A stretch of 64,000 nucleotides of DNA from Pedobacter cryoconitis (GCF_014207135.1 NZ_JACHCC010000004.1:1-64000); one strand, 5' to 3'. Shown: positions 8,231-18,072, counted from the first letter of the stretch. A program made the numbers and translations. The notes: generated from the letters alone by a model not told the origin.

Positions 8231-9217
8231 TTATTTTGTTACGTACATTACTTCTTTCACCGCTTTAATCACGCGTTCAGCATTTGGTAAGCTGGCAGCA
8301 ATTAAAGTAGGTGCATATGGTAATGGTACATCAGCACAAGTAATACGTAATACTGGTGCATCTAAATGATCGAAAGCTTTTCTCTGTACGTTGAAAGCAA
8401 TTTCAGAAGAAATTGAAGCCAGTGGCCATGCTTCTTCAACGATAACCAGACGGTTTGTTTTCTTTACAGATTCAATGATGGTATCATAATCAATAGGACG
8501 TACAGTACGTAAATCGATTACCTCTACATTGATTCCTTCTTTAGTTAATTCTTCAACAGCAGGATTAACCACGCGGGTTAACATTTTACCAAAAGTAACG
8601 ATGGTTACATCAGTTCCTTCTTTAGCAATTCTTGCTTTGCCGATTGGCAGGTAGTATTCCTCTTCAGGTACTTCACCTTTATCACCATACATCACCTCAG
8701 ATTCCATGAAAATAACCGGATCCGGATCAATAATAGCTTGTTTTAATAATCCTTTAGCTTCGTAAGGTGTTGATGGAACAACAACTTTTAAACCAGGACA
8801 GTTTGCATACCAGTTCTCAAAATTCTGAGAGTGCTGCGCGCCTAACTGACCTGCATTTCCTGTTGGACCACGGAATACAATTGGAATAGAAAACTGACCA
8901 CCGCTCATGGATAACATCTTTGCAGCTCCGTTTATAATCTGATCGATTGCAACCAGGGAGAAGTTGAATGTCATAAACTCTATAACTGGAATTAATCCAT
9001 TCATTGCAGCTCCAATACCGATTCCGGTAAAACCAAGCTCAGCAATTGGTGTATCTATGATACGTTTGTCACCAAACTCATCAAGCATTCCCTGACTTAC
9101 TTTATATGCACCATTGTATTGCGCAACTTCTTCGCCCATTAAGAATACGTTTTCATTCTTACGCATTTCTTCGCTCAAAGCTTCACGCAAAGCTTCTCTA
9201 AATTGAATCTCTCTCAT
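8231..9217 (-). CDS. pdhB: Pyruvate dehydrogenase E1 component, beta subunit
   Basis: The 328-aa protein is a complete E1-beta subunit of a 2-oxoacid dehydrogenase complex. It carries the thiamin diphosphate activating glutamate region (LMGEEVAQYNGAYKVSQGM), the PIAELGFTGIGIGAAMNG segment, the EFMTFNFSLVAIDQI core and the C-terminal transketolase domain (VEVIDLRTVRPID). In Bacteroidota this form usually serves pyruvate rather than branched-chain acids. E1-alpha is not next to it, so the complex is encoded at more than one locus. A -7 box (9243-9250) lies 26 bp upstream and a clear terminator follows. Confidence 0.93.
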   Translation of the reverse strand: MREIQFREALREALSEEMRKNENVFLMGEEVAQYNGAYKVSQGMLDEFGDKRIIDTPIAELGFTGIGIGAAMNGLIPVIEFMTFNFSLVAIDQIINGAAKMLSMSGGQFSIPIVFRGPTGNAGQLGAQHSQNFENWYANCPGLKVVVPSTPYEAKGLLKQAIIDPDPVIFMESEVMYGDKGEVPEEEYYLPIGKARIAKEGTDVTIVTFGKMLTRVVNPAVEELTKEGINVEVIDLRTVRPIDYDTIIESVKKTNRLVIVEEAWPLASISSEIAFNVQRKAFDHLDAPVLRITCADVPLPYAPTLIAASLPNAERVIKAVKEVMYVTK

Positions 9218-9242
9218 TGTATATTCAAATGTTAACTGCCGG

Positions 9243-9250
9243 CAAATATA
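9243..9250 (-). promoter_or_regulatory. -7 promoter box of pdhB
   Basis: The minus strand reads TATATTTG, matching TAnnTTTG, 25 nt upstream of the pdhB ATG. No good -33 element was found at the usual spacing. Confidence 0.5.
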
Positions 9251-9320
9251 ACTATTGTAACGTAATTATAAAGTTTGTTTTAATTACATTACAAAGGGAT
9301 TATTTTCAAACCAGTTTTCT

Positions 9321-12227
9321 CTATCTGCCGCAAAGGGACAAATAAGGGCAATAAGTACAGTTGTTGGCCAGTGAGGTATGTACAAATGGGATTCCGGGGT
9401 TAAATAACTCCTCCAGTTTCTCTCTCAGCAAACGACTGAAACCGGATTTTAATGCCTCCAGGTGTTCGGCCTGCAATTGAATCTTCTTCCTGTTTTCAGA
9501 GAAATTAAACAATGTGCCCTCTTTTCTCATCTTACGGATCAGGTACAGATTGGGTTCCATTCCGGTAATTCCCCTCGATTGCTCATAGACATAGGTATAG
9601 AAAAGAGTTTGGACAAGTGCTTTATTCTGCTTGTCCGTCTCCGGATCAAAGATATCTTCGAGTGAAGTATATAACAGCTCATCACGGCCTGTCTTATAAT
9701 CGACTACCCTGGTAATGCCATTTTTCTGATCCACACGGTCAATAATACCATGCAGGATAAGCTCTCTTTCTATCCCTCCGACAGTAATCTTAAAATAGAT
9801 TTCATCCTTACTTTCCAGTCCGATAATGGTAAAAGGGGCTTCCTTTTCATCATGATCGAGGATGACGTTCGCATATTCAGATACAATAGCCAATACGACC
9901 TGCTGCATTCCGTTTGCCGTTAAAACCTGCTTTTCATCATCAAACATCACTTTCACAAAAGCAGTTTCACTTAAACGGGGCAGGTTTTTCCGGTGGGCAA
10001 TAATCCGTTCTCTGGTGATATAGGGATTTTCTGTCTTGAGTTCTTCATAGAATTTCTCCAGCACAAAATGGAGCATTGAACCAATATAGTTGGCTTCCAG
10101 GTTTTCGGCCAGTTCCTTTGGTTCTTCTATTTTGGCAATATACCGGTAGAAGAACTGTACCGGACAATTCATATAGGTGGTTAGTGCAGTTGCAGATAAC
10201 CTGACCGCCGGATCTTGTTTATCCAGGTACAGATTGAGCCGTTTAAGGACCTCACCTTCTTTTGGAATACTGACCAGCACCGGATGTTCGGTAGCCACAG
10301 GTTGTGACTGATCGAAATAAGTAAAGTTATAGCCGCTTTCAAATTCCAGCTGACGCAGAAACCGGCTCGGTTCTCCGGTTGTATTATCATCGGCCTGACC
10401 ATTATAAACCAGGCTGATTTTTCTGGAACGCTGCAACAACCTGTAGAACATATAGGCGGAGATGGCATCCTGATTTTCAATAACCGGCAAACCATAAGCC
10501 CTGCGGATACTATCCGGAATAAAACTTGGGGACACGCTGACCTGTGGCAGAACACCTTCGTTCACGCCTAATATATAGATATGATCAAAGTCCAGGCTCC
10601 TGCTTTCCAGCAGTCCCATGACCTGTACACCCTGTAAAGGCTCTCCGCTTAAAGGAACAGCAATTCCCTGGACCGCTTTCTGGATCAGTGAAAGCACAAA
10701 AGGTAAAGGAAGCCTTGCCGCAAACTCTGCCAGTGTATCATGCAGCCGGTTCAGTTCCTTGATCGTCGCAATAAACAAATCAACTTCGGTTTGTTTTAAC
10801 GTTTTTTCTGCTACCTGCTGTTCTAAAACCAGTTTAAAAACCTGCTGAAGATTAACTATAGCCGAAGCAGCAGTATTTCTTTTCGTAAAAAAAAGACTGG
10901 CCAGCTCACCCGAACGCTGTAATAAAGGGATATCAACTTCGATCAGTTGTTTACTTAAAATTTCCTGCTGGATGGCATTCCGGATTTCCTGCGGGATTCC
11001 AATCAGCGGATGAGACAGAAAAGCCTCTACTGCACGGTGATTTACCGTATCTTTTTTCCCGCCGGCGAGTTGCGCCTGTACGGTCAGCCATATATCAGCC
11101 AGTCCGAAGATAGAAGTAGCCAGTAAAGGATAACCCATTGTTACGTTCAGGTCTACCGCAAAACGACCGTCTTCTCCCTTGTAATGAGTAGGAATAGTCT
11201 GCAAAACGGGCAATAACAAACTCTCATCAGCTAAGATTAAAGCTATTTTACCGGCATTATCAGCGGCATCCAGCATAGGGTAATCCTCTTCCAGTTCGCG
11301 CTGAAGGATCTTTGCCTGGGCAGTCTGGCCTTGTGTTTTATAAACTTTAACTTCTTTTTTCTCTGCTTTAATCAGTGGCCTGCTTTGCCCAAGCGCATTG
11401 GGCAAACCCAGCCTTTGTATATTTTTGCGAAGGAACAACCCGGCTTCCTGGGTATCATCCTCCATATAATAGGTATCTGTATCAAAATAGAACAATGCCT
11501 TTTCAGCTTCATTCCAGCGTTTGAAAATGACTGCTTCTGCGTTACTCAGTGCATTAAATCCGGCGAAGACTAATTTTCCTTCGGCAAAATCATTAATAAA
11601 TTCGGGTCTTGAAGCTTCGCCTGTGGCCAGTTTACGGTAAACATGGGCCATCGTAGTCAGCCCTTTCCTGGCTAAAGCCTCATGAAAGCCCTGGTATAAC
11701 CTGGGCATCCTGCGCCACATCCGGATAAATTGTTCCTGATGATTTTTCTGTTTACCGGTAGAAAAGGAAGTCCAGAACTGCTCTAAAAACTGCTGCTGTT
11801 CGGGTGTAAGATGCTGAAACTCCTTTTCTATCACCGCAATATCCTCCAGTTCTTCAAATAACTGGTTTGCATTCACCAGGTCATTGTCAATCTGGGCAAA
11901 ATCACTCAATATAATTCTGGCGATAGGGTAAAAGATATCCGGATTAATTTCCTTCGCCCCTTCTTCCTTCAATAACTCATTATATTGCTGGTGCAGGGTG
12001 AAAAACTGTGTAAACCCATCTGCAATCAATAAATCTGTAGACTGAGCAAAAAATTCCTGGATCGTAAAAAAAGTAGGGCTCCAGAAAGGTTTACCAATAG
12101 TTTCGGCCAGATGATGCTGTAAATAGGAGACCGGTCTTTTATTATTAAAGATCACGGCAGCATGATGCAGCTGATCTCCGAACCTGTCTGCTAAATCTTC
12201 TGCAACTTCTTTTAAAAATGCTTTCAT
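9321..12227 (-). CDS. AddB-like PD-(D/E)XK nuclease with Fe-S motif
   Basis: This large (968 aa) protein is the inactivated-helicase/nuclease partner of the AddA-type protein just upstream, separated by 4 bp. Its C-terminal third is a RecB-family nuclease: HGIIDRVDQ and VVDYKTGRDE (about residues 825-845) hold the catalytic Asp and the D-x-K motif. A cysteine at about residue 687 (YMNCPVQFFYRY), together with CTYCPYLSLC at the very end, gives the C...C-x2-C-x5-C set that binds the iron-sulfur cluster in AddB nucleases. The N-terminal part has no intact Walker A motif. Role by homology: resection of double-strand breaks for RecA loading. Bacteroidota versions are highly diverged, so the gene symbol is left open. 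Confidence 0.85.
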   Translation of the reverse strand: MKAFLKEVAEDLADRFGDQLHHAAVIFNNKRPVSYLQHHLAETIGKPFWSPTFFTIQEFFAQSTDLLIADGFTQFFTLHQQYNELLKEEGAKEINPDIFYPIARIILSDFAQIDNDLVNANQLFEELEDIAVIEKEFQHLTPEQQQFLEQFWTSFSTGKQKNHQEQFIRMWRRMPRLYQGFHEALARKGLTTMAHVYRKLATGEASRPEFINDFAEGKLVFAGFNALSNAEAVIFKRWNEAEKALFYFDTDTYYMEDDTQEAGLFLRKNIQRLGLPNALGQSRPLIKAEKKEVKVYKTQGQTAQAKILQRELEEDYPMLDAADNAGKIALILADESLLLPVLQTIPTHYKGEDGRFAVDLNVTMGYPLLATSIFGLADIWLTVQAQLAGGKKDTVNHRAVEAFLSHPLIGIPQEIRNAIQQEILSKQLIEVDIPLLQRSGELASLFFTKRNTAASAIVNLQQVFKLVLEQQVAEKTLKQTEVDLFIATIKELNRLHDTLAEFAARLPLPFVLSLIQKAVQGIAVPLSGEPLQGVQVMGLLESRSLDFDHIYILGVNEGVLPQVSVSPSFIPDSIRRAYGLPVIENQDAISAYMFYRLLQRSRKISLVYNGQADDNTTGEPSRFLRQLEFESGYNFTYFDQSQPVATEHPVLVSIPKEGEVLKRLNLYLDKQDPAVRLSATALTTYMNCPVQFFYRYIAKIEEPKELAENLEANYIGSMLHFVLEKFYEELKTENPYITRERIIAHRKNLPRLSETAFVKVMFDDEKQVLTANGMQQVVLAIVSEYANVILDHDEKEAPFTIIGLESKDEIYFKITVGGIERELILHGIIDRVDQKNGITRVVDYKTGRDELLYTSLEDIFDPETDKQNKALVQTLFYTYVYEQSRGITGMEPNLYLIRKMRKEGTLFNFSENRKKIQLQAEHLEALKSGFSRLLREKLEELFNPGIPFVHTSLANNCTYCPYLSLCGR

Positions 12228-12231
12228 GCCC

Positions 12232-15200
12232 TTATACTAAAATCAATTCGCCAATGGTGGCATAAAATAAATAGGTGCTAACGCGGGGATAACCCATTTG
12301 CAAGAGCAGGTCGCGGTAACCATGAACTTGCTTTACATGATTACGACTTTGTTTTTTAGTGAATTTATAATCAATCACGACAACTTCTTCTTTGGTAAAA
12401 AGCACTTTATCCGGCCGGTAACTTTTACCTGTAATATCGATAATACTTTTTTCATTGACACTCTGGGTGCTGTTGCGAAGCAAATCCTGCAGGTCTTTAT
12501 GCTGCAAAACATTGACGGCCTGTTTTTTGAAACCGGCCAGCTCCTGTTCTTTGAAAAAACCTTCTGTGAGCATCTGGCCCAGGACTTCATCGATCTCTGC
12601 GGTATCGGCAACTCTTGCCAGTACCTCATGTAAAATACTACCTTCACGCCCGGCAGTATCATTTAAAAGCATATCCAGCTCTTTTTTCCGGACATCATTG
12701 TTAAAAACTTCGCTAAGTCTTCCTGACAAAGGATATTGATCCAGACTGATCATTTCCGGGCCGCTGTGTTTTGCCGAACCTGCCTGGCTTTTCTTCACCA
12801 CTTCTTCTTCCAGTAAAAACTGGCCTTCCGGACTAAGCTGTTCTTCAAATACCTTAATTAACAAATCGCCGATGGTACTGATGCTATCTGCCTTTTTACC
12901 CAGACAGCTGATATATAAATATTCTTTTGTCCGGGTGGTCGCTACGTAAAGCATATTCAGTGCGTCCATATGATTATAAAGCAATTCTTCATAATAAGGG
13001 ATAGCCACTGTGGATGCACCCAGGCCTGAATTATATTTTAAGGGAATACTTTGTAATTGATGATATGGGGTATTTTCTGCAGGAACCCAAAAGATAGAAT
13101 TGATTTTGCCATTGATATCCCAGTTACAAAAAGGGATCATCACAACTTTAAAGGCCAGTCCTTTCGATTTATGTATGGTAATCACCTGTACAGCATCTGT
13201 ATTTTCGGAAGAAGGCAGTGTCTTACGACTTCCTTCTTCTTTCCAGTATTTCAGAAATGTGGTAATCCCTTTTTCGCCCTGCCGGCCGATATTTCCTGCC
13301 AGATCCCTTAAGGCAAACAGATAAGGTAAATGGCTGGCATATCTGGCCTCATTCAGCCCATAAGCTTCAATTAGTTTTTCCAATAACTCGGGCAGGGGCT
13401 GCTGCATCCAGCTGCGCCAGTGTTTACATAATCCCAAGGGTAAAACAGCTGTCAGTTCTTCGAGCTGTTTATTTTTCAGATTAAATAAAGTAGCCGGATC
13501 AGGTATACGTTCCTGTAAAGTCGCATATAAACTAATACAGTTTGCTTTATATAAGGCCGTATTTGATGGCATACCCGCCATGACCATTAAAGTATCAATC
13601 AATAGTTTTACCGCCGTATTATTGGCGATCAGCAAAGCTTCACCCGAGATTACACTGATATTATTTTCCATCAGTATATCTACCACCGCGATAGCTTCCG
13701 AATTAGAGCGAACCAGTACACAGGCATCCCCGGGCTGATAACGCTTTTCTTCAGTTAAAAGACGCTTGAGCGTAACCACCATTTTCCGGAGTGCTTCCGT
13801 TTTAAAACTTGTTTTATTTAGTGGTGTATCGTACTCATCTGTTTTTAATACATTAAAATCTATCGTGCCCCCATCAGCAGTTCTGGCAGTCAGCTTTTGC
13901 TCTGCTTCGGCATATACATCTGTGATAATATGATTAAAGCCCTTTTCTTCCCACCATTTATTTAAGGTTTGGTTAACAGCCTGCCCTTCTATGGTGGTGT
14001 TGATATTGTGCTGCATCAGTATAGGCAAAGCCCTGAACAGGATATTATTAAAGTTGATGATATTTTTTGTACTTCTGTAATTCTCTTCCAGGCTGGAATC
14101 AATAACATAGGCACTCCCGATATCTTTTTTAGCTTCCTGGTGTAGAATATTCCAGTCCCCGTTCCGCCATCTGTAAATAGATTGCTTCACGTCCCCTACA
14201 ATGAGGTGATCGGTTAGTTTACCAGTTGCTTCGGCCATTGCGTTTTTTAGCAGCGGCCTGAAATTGGCCCATTGATTGGCCGAGGTATCCTGGAACTCAT
14301 CAAAGAGAAAATGACGGTAACGACTACCTGTTTTTTCCCAGATAAATGCAGGATTATCGTCATCATCGCCTGTAATTCCTTTAAGCAGGTTCTGGGCATC
14401 ACTGATCAGCAGGCTTCCGCTCTCTTCCCTGTATGTTTTAAGCAAGATGGCCATTTCCTGCATTAAACGTAGATAGTACAAATTCTTATTAAATGCTGTG
14501 GCCAGAATATAACCGGGCAAGCCATTGGCATAATGGTTATATAAATCACGGATAACCGGATTCAGGGTATCGTATAAAGAGGTGTCACTCCCTTGCTTAA
14601 ACCATTCTTCAGGCTCATCAATAAGTTTGGCCATACTTTCGAGTTTGTCAAGATCACCTTCTGCAATTTTTTTCAGGTTATTCAACGGAGATCTTGATTT
14701 CCCCTTTAACTGATCGGGGTTTATACCACCAGCTTCAAAAATAGCGAGTGCTTTTGCAGCCAACTCAACTATAGTATCTTCAAACAGGGCGATTTGTTTT
14801 TTGGTTTCTTTCTGGTAATTACCAAAAAGGGCATCCAGGTCGGTATGCTGGGACAAGGTTTGTATAGCCTGATCAAATGGCTGATAACGTTCTTTAAAAA
14901 GCTCACCTGCGAGATCTGTCAATTCTGTCCGGTAATTCCAGCTGATATTATTACTGATCCTGTCGAGTGCCAGGTCTATGATCCACTGCAATAAATCGGG
15001 ATTGACATCCAGTTGTTCATCCAATCTGTCTGCCAGCTCGTTCTTTACCTTATCGAAGTTCATCTCGAGTTTATAACCGGAGTCGAGTCCAAGCTCAAAG
15101 GCAAAACCACGGATTACCTTTTGTACGAAACCATCGATTGTACTAACCGAAAAGCGGCTGTAATCATGCAGTATTCTTTTATATATTCTGGTTGATTTTT

Positions 15201-15468
15201 CCTGTAAAGTAACCGGGTTTAAATCAGGATGTGCCTTTAAAACGAGTATTCTATAGTCTTCCACGTCCAGATCACCCGTTGCAAAGCCTTTCAGCACTTC
15301 CATGATACGGGTTTTCATCTCCTCGGTAGCCTTATTGGTAAAGGTCACTGCCAGGATCTCTCTGTATTTGGTTTCACCAGATAATAAGAGGGTTAGGTAG
15401 TGCGCCGTCAGACTAAATGTTTTCCCTGAGCCTGCCGAAGCTTGTAATATTTTGAGTGGTAGAGGCAT
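12232..15468 (-). CDS. AddA-like UvrD/Rep helicase-nuclease
   Basis: This is a superfamily 1A DNA helicase of 1078 aa. It has Walker A ASAGSGKT (residues 10-17), motif Ia FTNKATEEMKTRI, the DEFQDTSANQW Walker B box, the DVKQSIYRWRNGD motif III region, TIHKSKGLAFKVVMIP (motif V-like), and LYVATTRTKEYLYIS near the end of the helicase core. The C-terminal 170 residues are a RecB-like nuclease domain (EGSILHEVLARV; VVVIDYKFTKKQ; VHGYRDLL). With the AddB-like gene 4 bp downstream it forms a two-subunit, two-nuclease recombination machine of AddAB type. No Chi site can be assigned. No RecD-type gene is nearby. Confidence 0.88.
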   Translation of the reverse strand: MPLPLKILQASAGSGKTFSLTAHYLTLLLSGETKYREILAVTFTNKATEEMKTRIMEVLKGFATGDLDVEDYRILVLKAHPDLNPVTLQEKSTRIYKRILHDYSRFSVSTIDGFVQKVIRGFAFELGLDSGYKLEMNFDKVKNELADRLDEQLDVNPDLLQWIIDLALDRISNNISWNYRTELTDLAGELFKERYQPFDQAIQTLSQHTDLDALFGNYQKETKKQIALFEDTIVELAAKALAIFEAGGINPDQLKGKSRSPLNNLKKIAEGDLDKLESMAKLIDEPEEWFKQGSDTSLYDTLNPVIRDLYNHYANGLPGYILATAFNKNLYYLRLMQEMAILLKTYREESGSLLISDAQNLLKGITGDDDDNPAFIWEKTGSRYRHFLFDEFQDTSANQWANFRPLLKNAMAEATGKLTDHLIVGDVKQSIYRWRNGDWNILHQEAKKDIGSAYVIDSSLEENYRSTKNIINFNNILFRALPILMQHNINTTIEGQAVNQTLNKWWEEKGFNHIITDVYAEAEQKLTARTADGGTIDFNVLKTDEYDTPLNKTSFKTEALRKMVVTLKRLLTEEKRYQPGDACVLVRSNSEAIAVVDILMENNISVISGEALLIANNTAVKLLIDTLMVMAGMPSNTALYKANCISLYATLQERIPDPATLFNLKNKQLEELTAVLPLGLCKHWRSWMQQPLPELLEKLIEAYGLNEARYASHLPYLFALRDLAGNIGRQGEKGITTFLKYWKEEGSRKTLPSSENTDAVQVITIHKSKGLAFKVVMIPFCNWDINGKINSIFWVPAENTPYHQLQSIPLKYNSGLGASTVAIPYYEELLYNHMDALNMLYVATTRTKEYLYISCLGKKADSISTIGDLLIKVFEEQLSPEGQFLLEEEVVKKSQAGSAKHSGPEMISLDQYPLSGRLSEVFNNDVRKKELDMLLNDTAGREGSILHEVLARVADTAEIDEVLGQMLTEGFFKEQELAGFKKQAVNVLQHKDLQDLLRNSTQSVNEKSIIDITGKSYRPDKVLFTKEEVVVIDYKFTKKQSRNHVKQVHGYRDLLLQMGYPRVSTYLFYATIGELILV

Positions 15469-15625
15469 GTGGTGAAGTTAGGACATTTTATCATCTAAAT
15501 TTAAACAGGTTCTTATAATTTCATTTCTGGAATTGTATACATTTACTAATATTAAAAACAGGCATTAAACCTTTATAAGTTTAGCCTAGTCAAAACAAGC
15601 TCATAATACATATAAATATATTCAG

Positions 15626-16177
15626 ATGAAAAGATTATCACTGATTTTGCTGGCCACGATGGCCATTTCAACGGCAACTTTTGCACAAACGAAAAAAGCC
15701 AAAGTTAAAACCCAGACAGCAAAAGCCGAGACGGAAGAAGTTAAAATATATGATCCGGCTGCCGATGCGAAAGCAGATATTACGAATGCAGTGATCAAAG
15801 CCAAAAAAGATAAAAAGAATGTATTCATCCAGGTTGGCGGAAACTGGTGTTCCTGGTGTATTGCTTTTCACCATTTAATAGATAACAATCCGGAACTGAA
15901 AACTTATCTGAATGATCACTACGAAACCGTATTGGTTAATTATAGCAAAGAAAACAAAAATGAAGAGGTATTAGCCAGTCTGGGTTATCCTGGCCGTTTT
16001 GGTTACCCTGTTTTTGTTATCCTGGATGGTGATGGACAGATTATCCATATCCAGAATTCAGGTTACCTGGAAGAAGGAAAAGGACATAGCGTAAAGAAAG
16101 TGACTGAATTCCTTCAGGGCTGGACTTACGAAGCGCTGGATCCGGCAACTTATCAGAAAAAAGACGCTGCTAACTAG
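15626..16177 (+). CDS. Secreted thioredoxin-like protein, WCSWC active site
   Basis: The 183-aa precursor starts with a typical Sec signal peptide (about 20 residues, ending ATFAQ), then a Lys/Ala-rich linker of about 35 residues. A thioredoxin fold of the DsbD-gamma/thioredoxin_7 type follows, with NWCSWC (Cys75 and Cys78) in place of WCGPC and the cis-proline in FGYPVFVILDGDG. It should act in the periplasm as a thiol-disulfide reductase or isomerase. The motif W-C-S/x-W-C is common in Bacteroidota secreted thioredoxins whose partners are not known. It is convergent, with a one-base gap, to the Rrf2 regulator. No obvious promoter box was found in the 157-bp region upstream. Confidence 0.88.
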   Translation: MKRLSLILLATMAISTATFAQTKKAKVKTQTAKAETEEVKIYDPAADAKADITNAVIKAKKDKKNVFIQVGGNWCSWCIAFHHLIDNNPELKTYLNDHYETVLVNYSKENKNEEVLASLGYPGRFGYPVFVILDGDGQIIHIQNSGYLEEGKGHSVKKVTEFLQGWTYEALDPATYQKKDAAN

Positions 16178-16178
16178 C

Positions 16179-16619
16179 TTATTTTTTCAGGGAGAGTATA
16201 CCGGTGATCAGTTCATCGTTAAACTCTCCTATTTTAGTATCCTGAAGCAGATGATGAATCCGGTTCCGGATTTCCTTAAATTCATTGTGTAATGGACAAG
16301 GATTAATTTCAGAACACTGTTTCAAGCCAAGACCACAGCCATAAAAGATATCATCCCCGTCTACTGCTTCCACGATGTCACTCAAAGGTCGTAATAATGA
16401 AGCGGCATCCAGATAAAATCCGCCGTTAGGCCCTTTCGTAGATTGTACGATCCCCTTACGGCTTAAGTCCTGTAAGATTTTTGCGAGAAACGGTTCAGGT
16501 GAATCAATTCCCCCTGCAATCTCTTTGATTCCTACCCTGCTGCTTTGCCCAGCTGTTTTATGTGCAATAAAGAAAACTGCCCTGATTGCATATTCACACG
16601 TTTTTGAAAATATTCCCAT
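16179..16619 (-). CDS. Rrf2-family regulator, NsrR-like
   Basis: This 146-aa DNA-binding protein has the N-terminal winged helix of Rrf2 regulators (TCEYAIRAVFFIAHK; IKEIAGGIDSPEPFLAKILQ; GIVQSTKGPNGGFYL). Three cysteines lie in the cluster loop: Cys95, Cys102 and Cys108 (YGCGLGLKQCSEINPCPLH). That is the pattern of Fe-S-containing Rrf2 members such as NsrR, RsrR and IscR. It is divergent from the flavohaemoglobin gene across a 214-bp region with a long inverted repeat, so a nitric-oxide-sensing repressor of hmp is the likely role. The family is certain; the NsrR assignment rests on context and cysteines. Confidence 0.88.
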   Translation of the reverse strand: MGIFSKTCEYAIRAVFFIAHKTAGQSSRVGIKEIAGGIDSPEPFLAKILQDLSRKGIVQSTKGPNGGFYLDAASLLRPLSDIVEAVDGDDIFYGCGLGLKQCSEINPCPLHNEFKEIRNRIHHLLQDTKIGEFNDELITGILSLKK

Positions 16620-16703
16620 TTCTGTATCTCAAACAAAGATAACAATAAATCAGGTGCAGCACACCAGGACATCTTTTATTACACAGTGGATATCCCGGGC
16701 TTT

Positions 16704-16737
16704 AAATAATAAAGGATGTTTTTATCTTTTATTATTT
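16704..16737. promoter_or_regulatory. 34-bp inverted repeat, candidate NsrR-like operator
   Basis: AAATAATAAAGGAT (16704-16717) and ATCTTTTATTATTT (16724-16737) pair at 13 of 14 positions around GTTTTT. The repeat ends 5 bp before the -7 box of hmp, so it covers the expected -33 region. The core AAGGATG...ATCTTT resembles known NsrR half-sites (AAGATG type). Binding by the adjacent Rrf2 protein is inference. Confidence 0.65.
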
Positions 16738-16742
16738 TTCAC

Positions 16743-16750
16743 TACCTTTG
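16743..16750 (+). promoter_or_regulatory. -7 promoter box of hmp
   Basis: TACCTTTG is a full TAnnTTTG match. The position of the -33 element (about 16721-16723) is buried in the inverted repeat, and only TTT is seen there. This fits a promoter held off by a repressor. Confidence 0.6.
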
Positions 16751-16781
16751 ATCCATTGAATCAGACCTGAATCCTGGAAAA

Positions 16782-16797
16782 CATGCAAACTTGCATG
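16782..16797. promoter_or_regulatory. Perfect palindrome in hmp leader
   Basis: CATGCAA and TTGCATG are separated by two bases. The site lies about 32 bp downstream of the -7 box, inside the leader, and contains the spurious upstream ATG at 16783. It could be a second protein-binding site. Confidence 0.4.
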
Positions 16798-16833
16798 ACA
16801 ATAAAGGACAAAAAGGTATTAATATATTTTATC

Positions 16834-18045
16834 ATGACCATAGCACAAAAACAATTGATCACAGCGACAGTACCAGTTTTAAAAGAAAACGGTGTTTTAT
16901 TAACGACTCATTTTTATAAAAGGATGTTTACCCATAACCCGGAGTTGAAAAATATGTTCAACATGGGGAATCAGCAAAGCGGTAAACAACAGACTGCACT
17001 GGCTATGGCGGTACTTGCCTATGCAGAAAATATAGCTAATCCTTCGGTTCTCTTACCAGTAGTAGACCGCATAGGTCATAAACACACCAGTTTAGATATC
17101 CGGCCTGAGCATTATATGATTGTGGGTCATCACCTGCTGGCTTCTATCAAAGAAGTTTTAGGAGATGCGGCAACTGAAGAGATCATCGATGCCTGGGGAG
17201 CGGCTTATCAACAACTGGCTGAGCTGATGTCGGGTCATGAGGCAAAACTTTACGAACAGCAAACCCTGCAACCTAATGGCTGGACCGGATGGCGCCCCTT
17301 CAAAATAGGTCAGAAAAAAGCCGAATCTGCCGAAATCACCTCATTTTATCTTTACCCAACTGACGGTGGAAAGGTAACACCTCATATCCCTGGTCAATAT
17401 ATCAGTATCCGGACTTTCCTTCCTGAACTTAATCTGAACCAGGCCAGACAATACAGTATATCCAGTGCACCGAACCAGGAATATTACAGGATCTCTGTCA
17501 ATAGAGAGAAAGGTACCACTCTTGATACGAATGGCCTCATCAGCAATTACCTTCATGACTTTGTAAACCAGGGCGACGTGGTTAACCTGACCTCCCCTGC
17601 CGGGAACTTCGTCTTAACAGAAAAAACAACAGCCCCGATTGTACTGATCAGTGGAGGTGTAGGATTAACTCCTTTAATGAGTATGCTGCAAAGTCTGACA
17701 GATAACAATCATGATCAGCCTGTCACCTGGCTGCATGGCTGCCGGAATAAATCAGTGCATGCCTTCAAAGATCAGCTGAATGAGATTACCAGTACAAACA
17801 GCAATGTTAAACAATATACTTTTTATAATGTACTGACTCCTGAAGACAAGACTAGCGGAATTCTGGAGGGATACCTGGATATTAATCACATTCCGGAATT
17901 AACTGAACATCCAGATACCAGTTACTTCATTTGCGGGCCTTCAGCCTTTATCCAGAAACAATTTCTGGATCTCAAGGCCAAGGGAGTAGCCAAAGAATCA
18001 ATTTTCTTTGGAGAATTTGGTCCTCAGCTTCTGAATTTAATCTAA
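16834..18045 (+). CDS. hmp: Flavohaemoprotein, nitric oxide dioxygenase
   Basis: Hmp turns NO and O2 into nitrate, using NAD(P)H, in the cytoplasm. The 403-aa protein has a globin domain (residues 1 to about 140) with the haem-pocket Tyr in THFYKRMF and the proximal His in IGHKHTSLDIRPEHY. It is followed by an FAD domain (ARQYSISSAPN) and an NAD domain (LISGGVGLTPLMSML; YFICGPSAFIQ). Length and order match E. coli Hmp (396 aa). I place the start at 16834 (MTIAQKQLITATVPVLKENG), because the in-frame upstream ATG at 16783 adds 17 residues not seen in the family and lies in a palindrome. Its neighbour is an Rrf2/NsrR-like regulator. Confidence 0.95.
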   Translation: MTIAQKQLITATVPVLKENGVLLTTHFYKRMFTHNPELKNMFNMGNQQSGKQQTALAMAVLAYAENIANPSVLLPVVDRIGHKHTSLDIRPEHYMIVGHHLLASIKEVLGDAATEEIIDAWGAAYQQLAELMSGHEAKLYEQQTLQPNGWTGWRPFKIGQKKAESAEITSFYLYPTDGGKVTPHIPGQYISIRTFLPELNLNQARQYSISSAPNQEYYRISVNREKGTTLDTNGLISNYLHDFVNQGDVVNLTSPAGNFVLTEKTTAPIVLISGGVGLTPLMSMLQSLTDNNHDQPVTWLHGCRNKSVHAFKDQLNEITSTNSNVKQYTFYNVLTPEDKTSGILEGYLDINHIPELTEHPDTSYFICGPSAFIQKQFLDLKAKGVAKESIFFGEFGPQLLNLI

Positions 18046-18072
18046 AGCTACATTCTGGATAGCATATTAAAT

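Noticed and set aside
16783..16833. Upstream start for hmp
   Set aside because: The added 17 residues do not match flavohaemoglobins and begin inside a palindrome; 16834 aligns with the family N-terminus.
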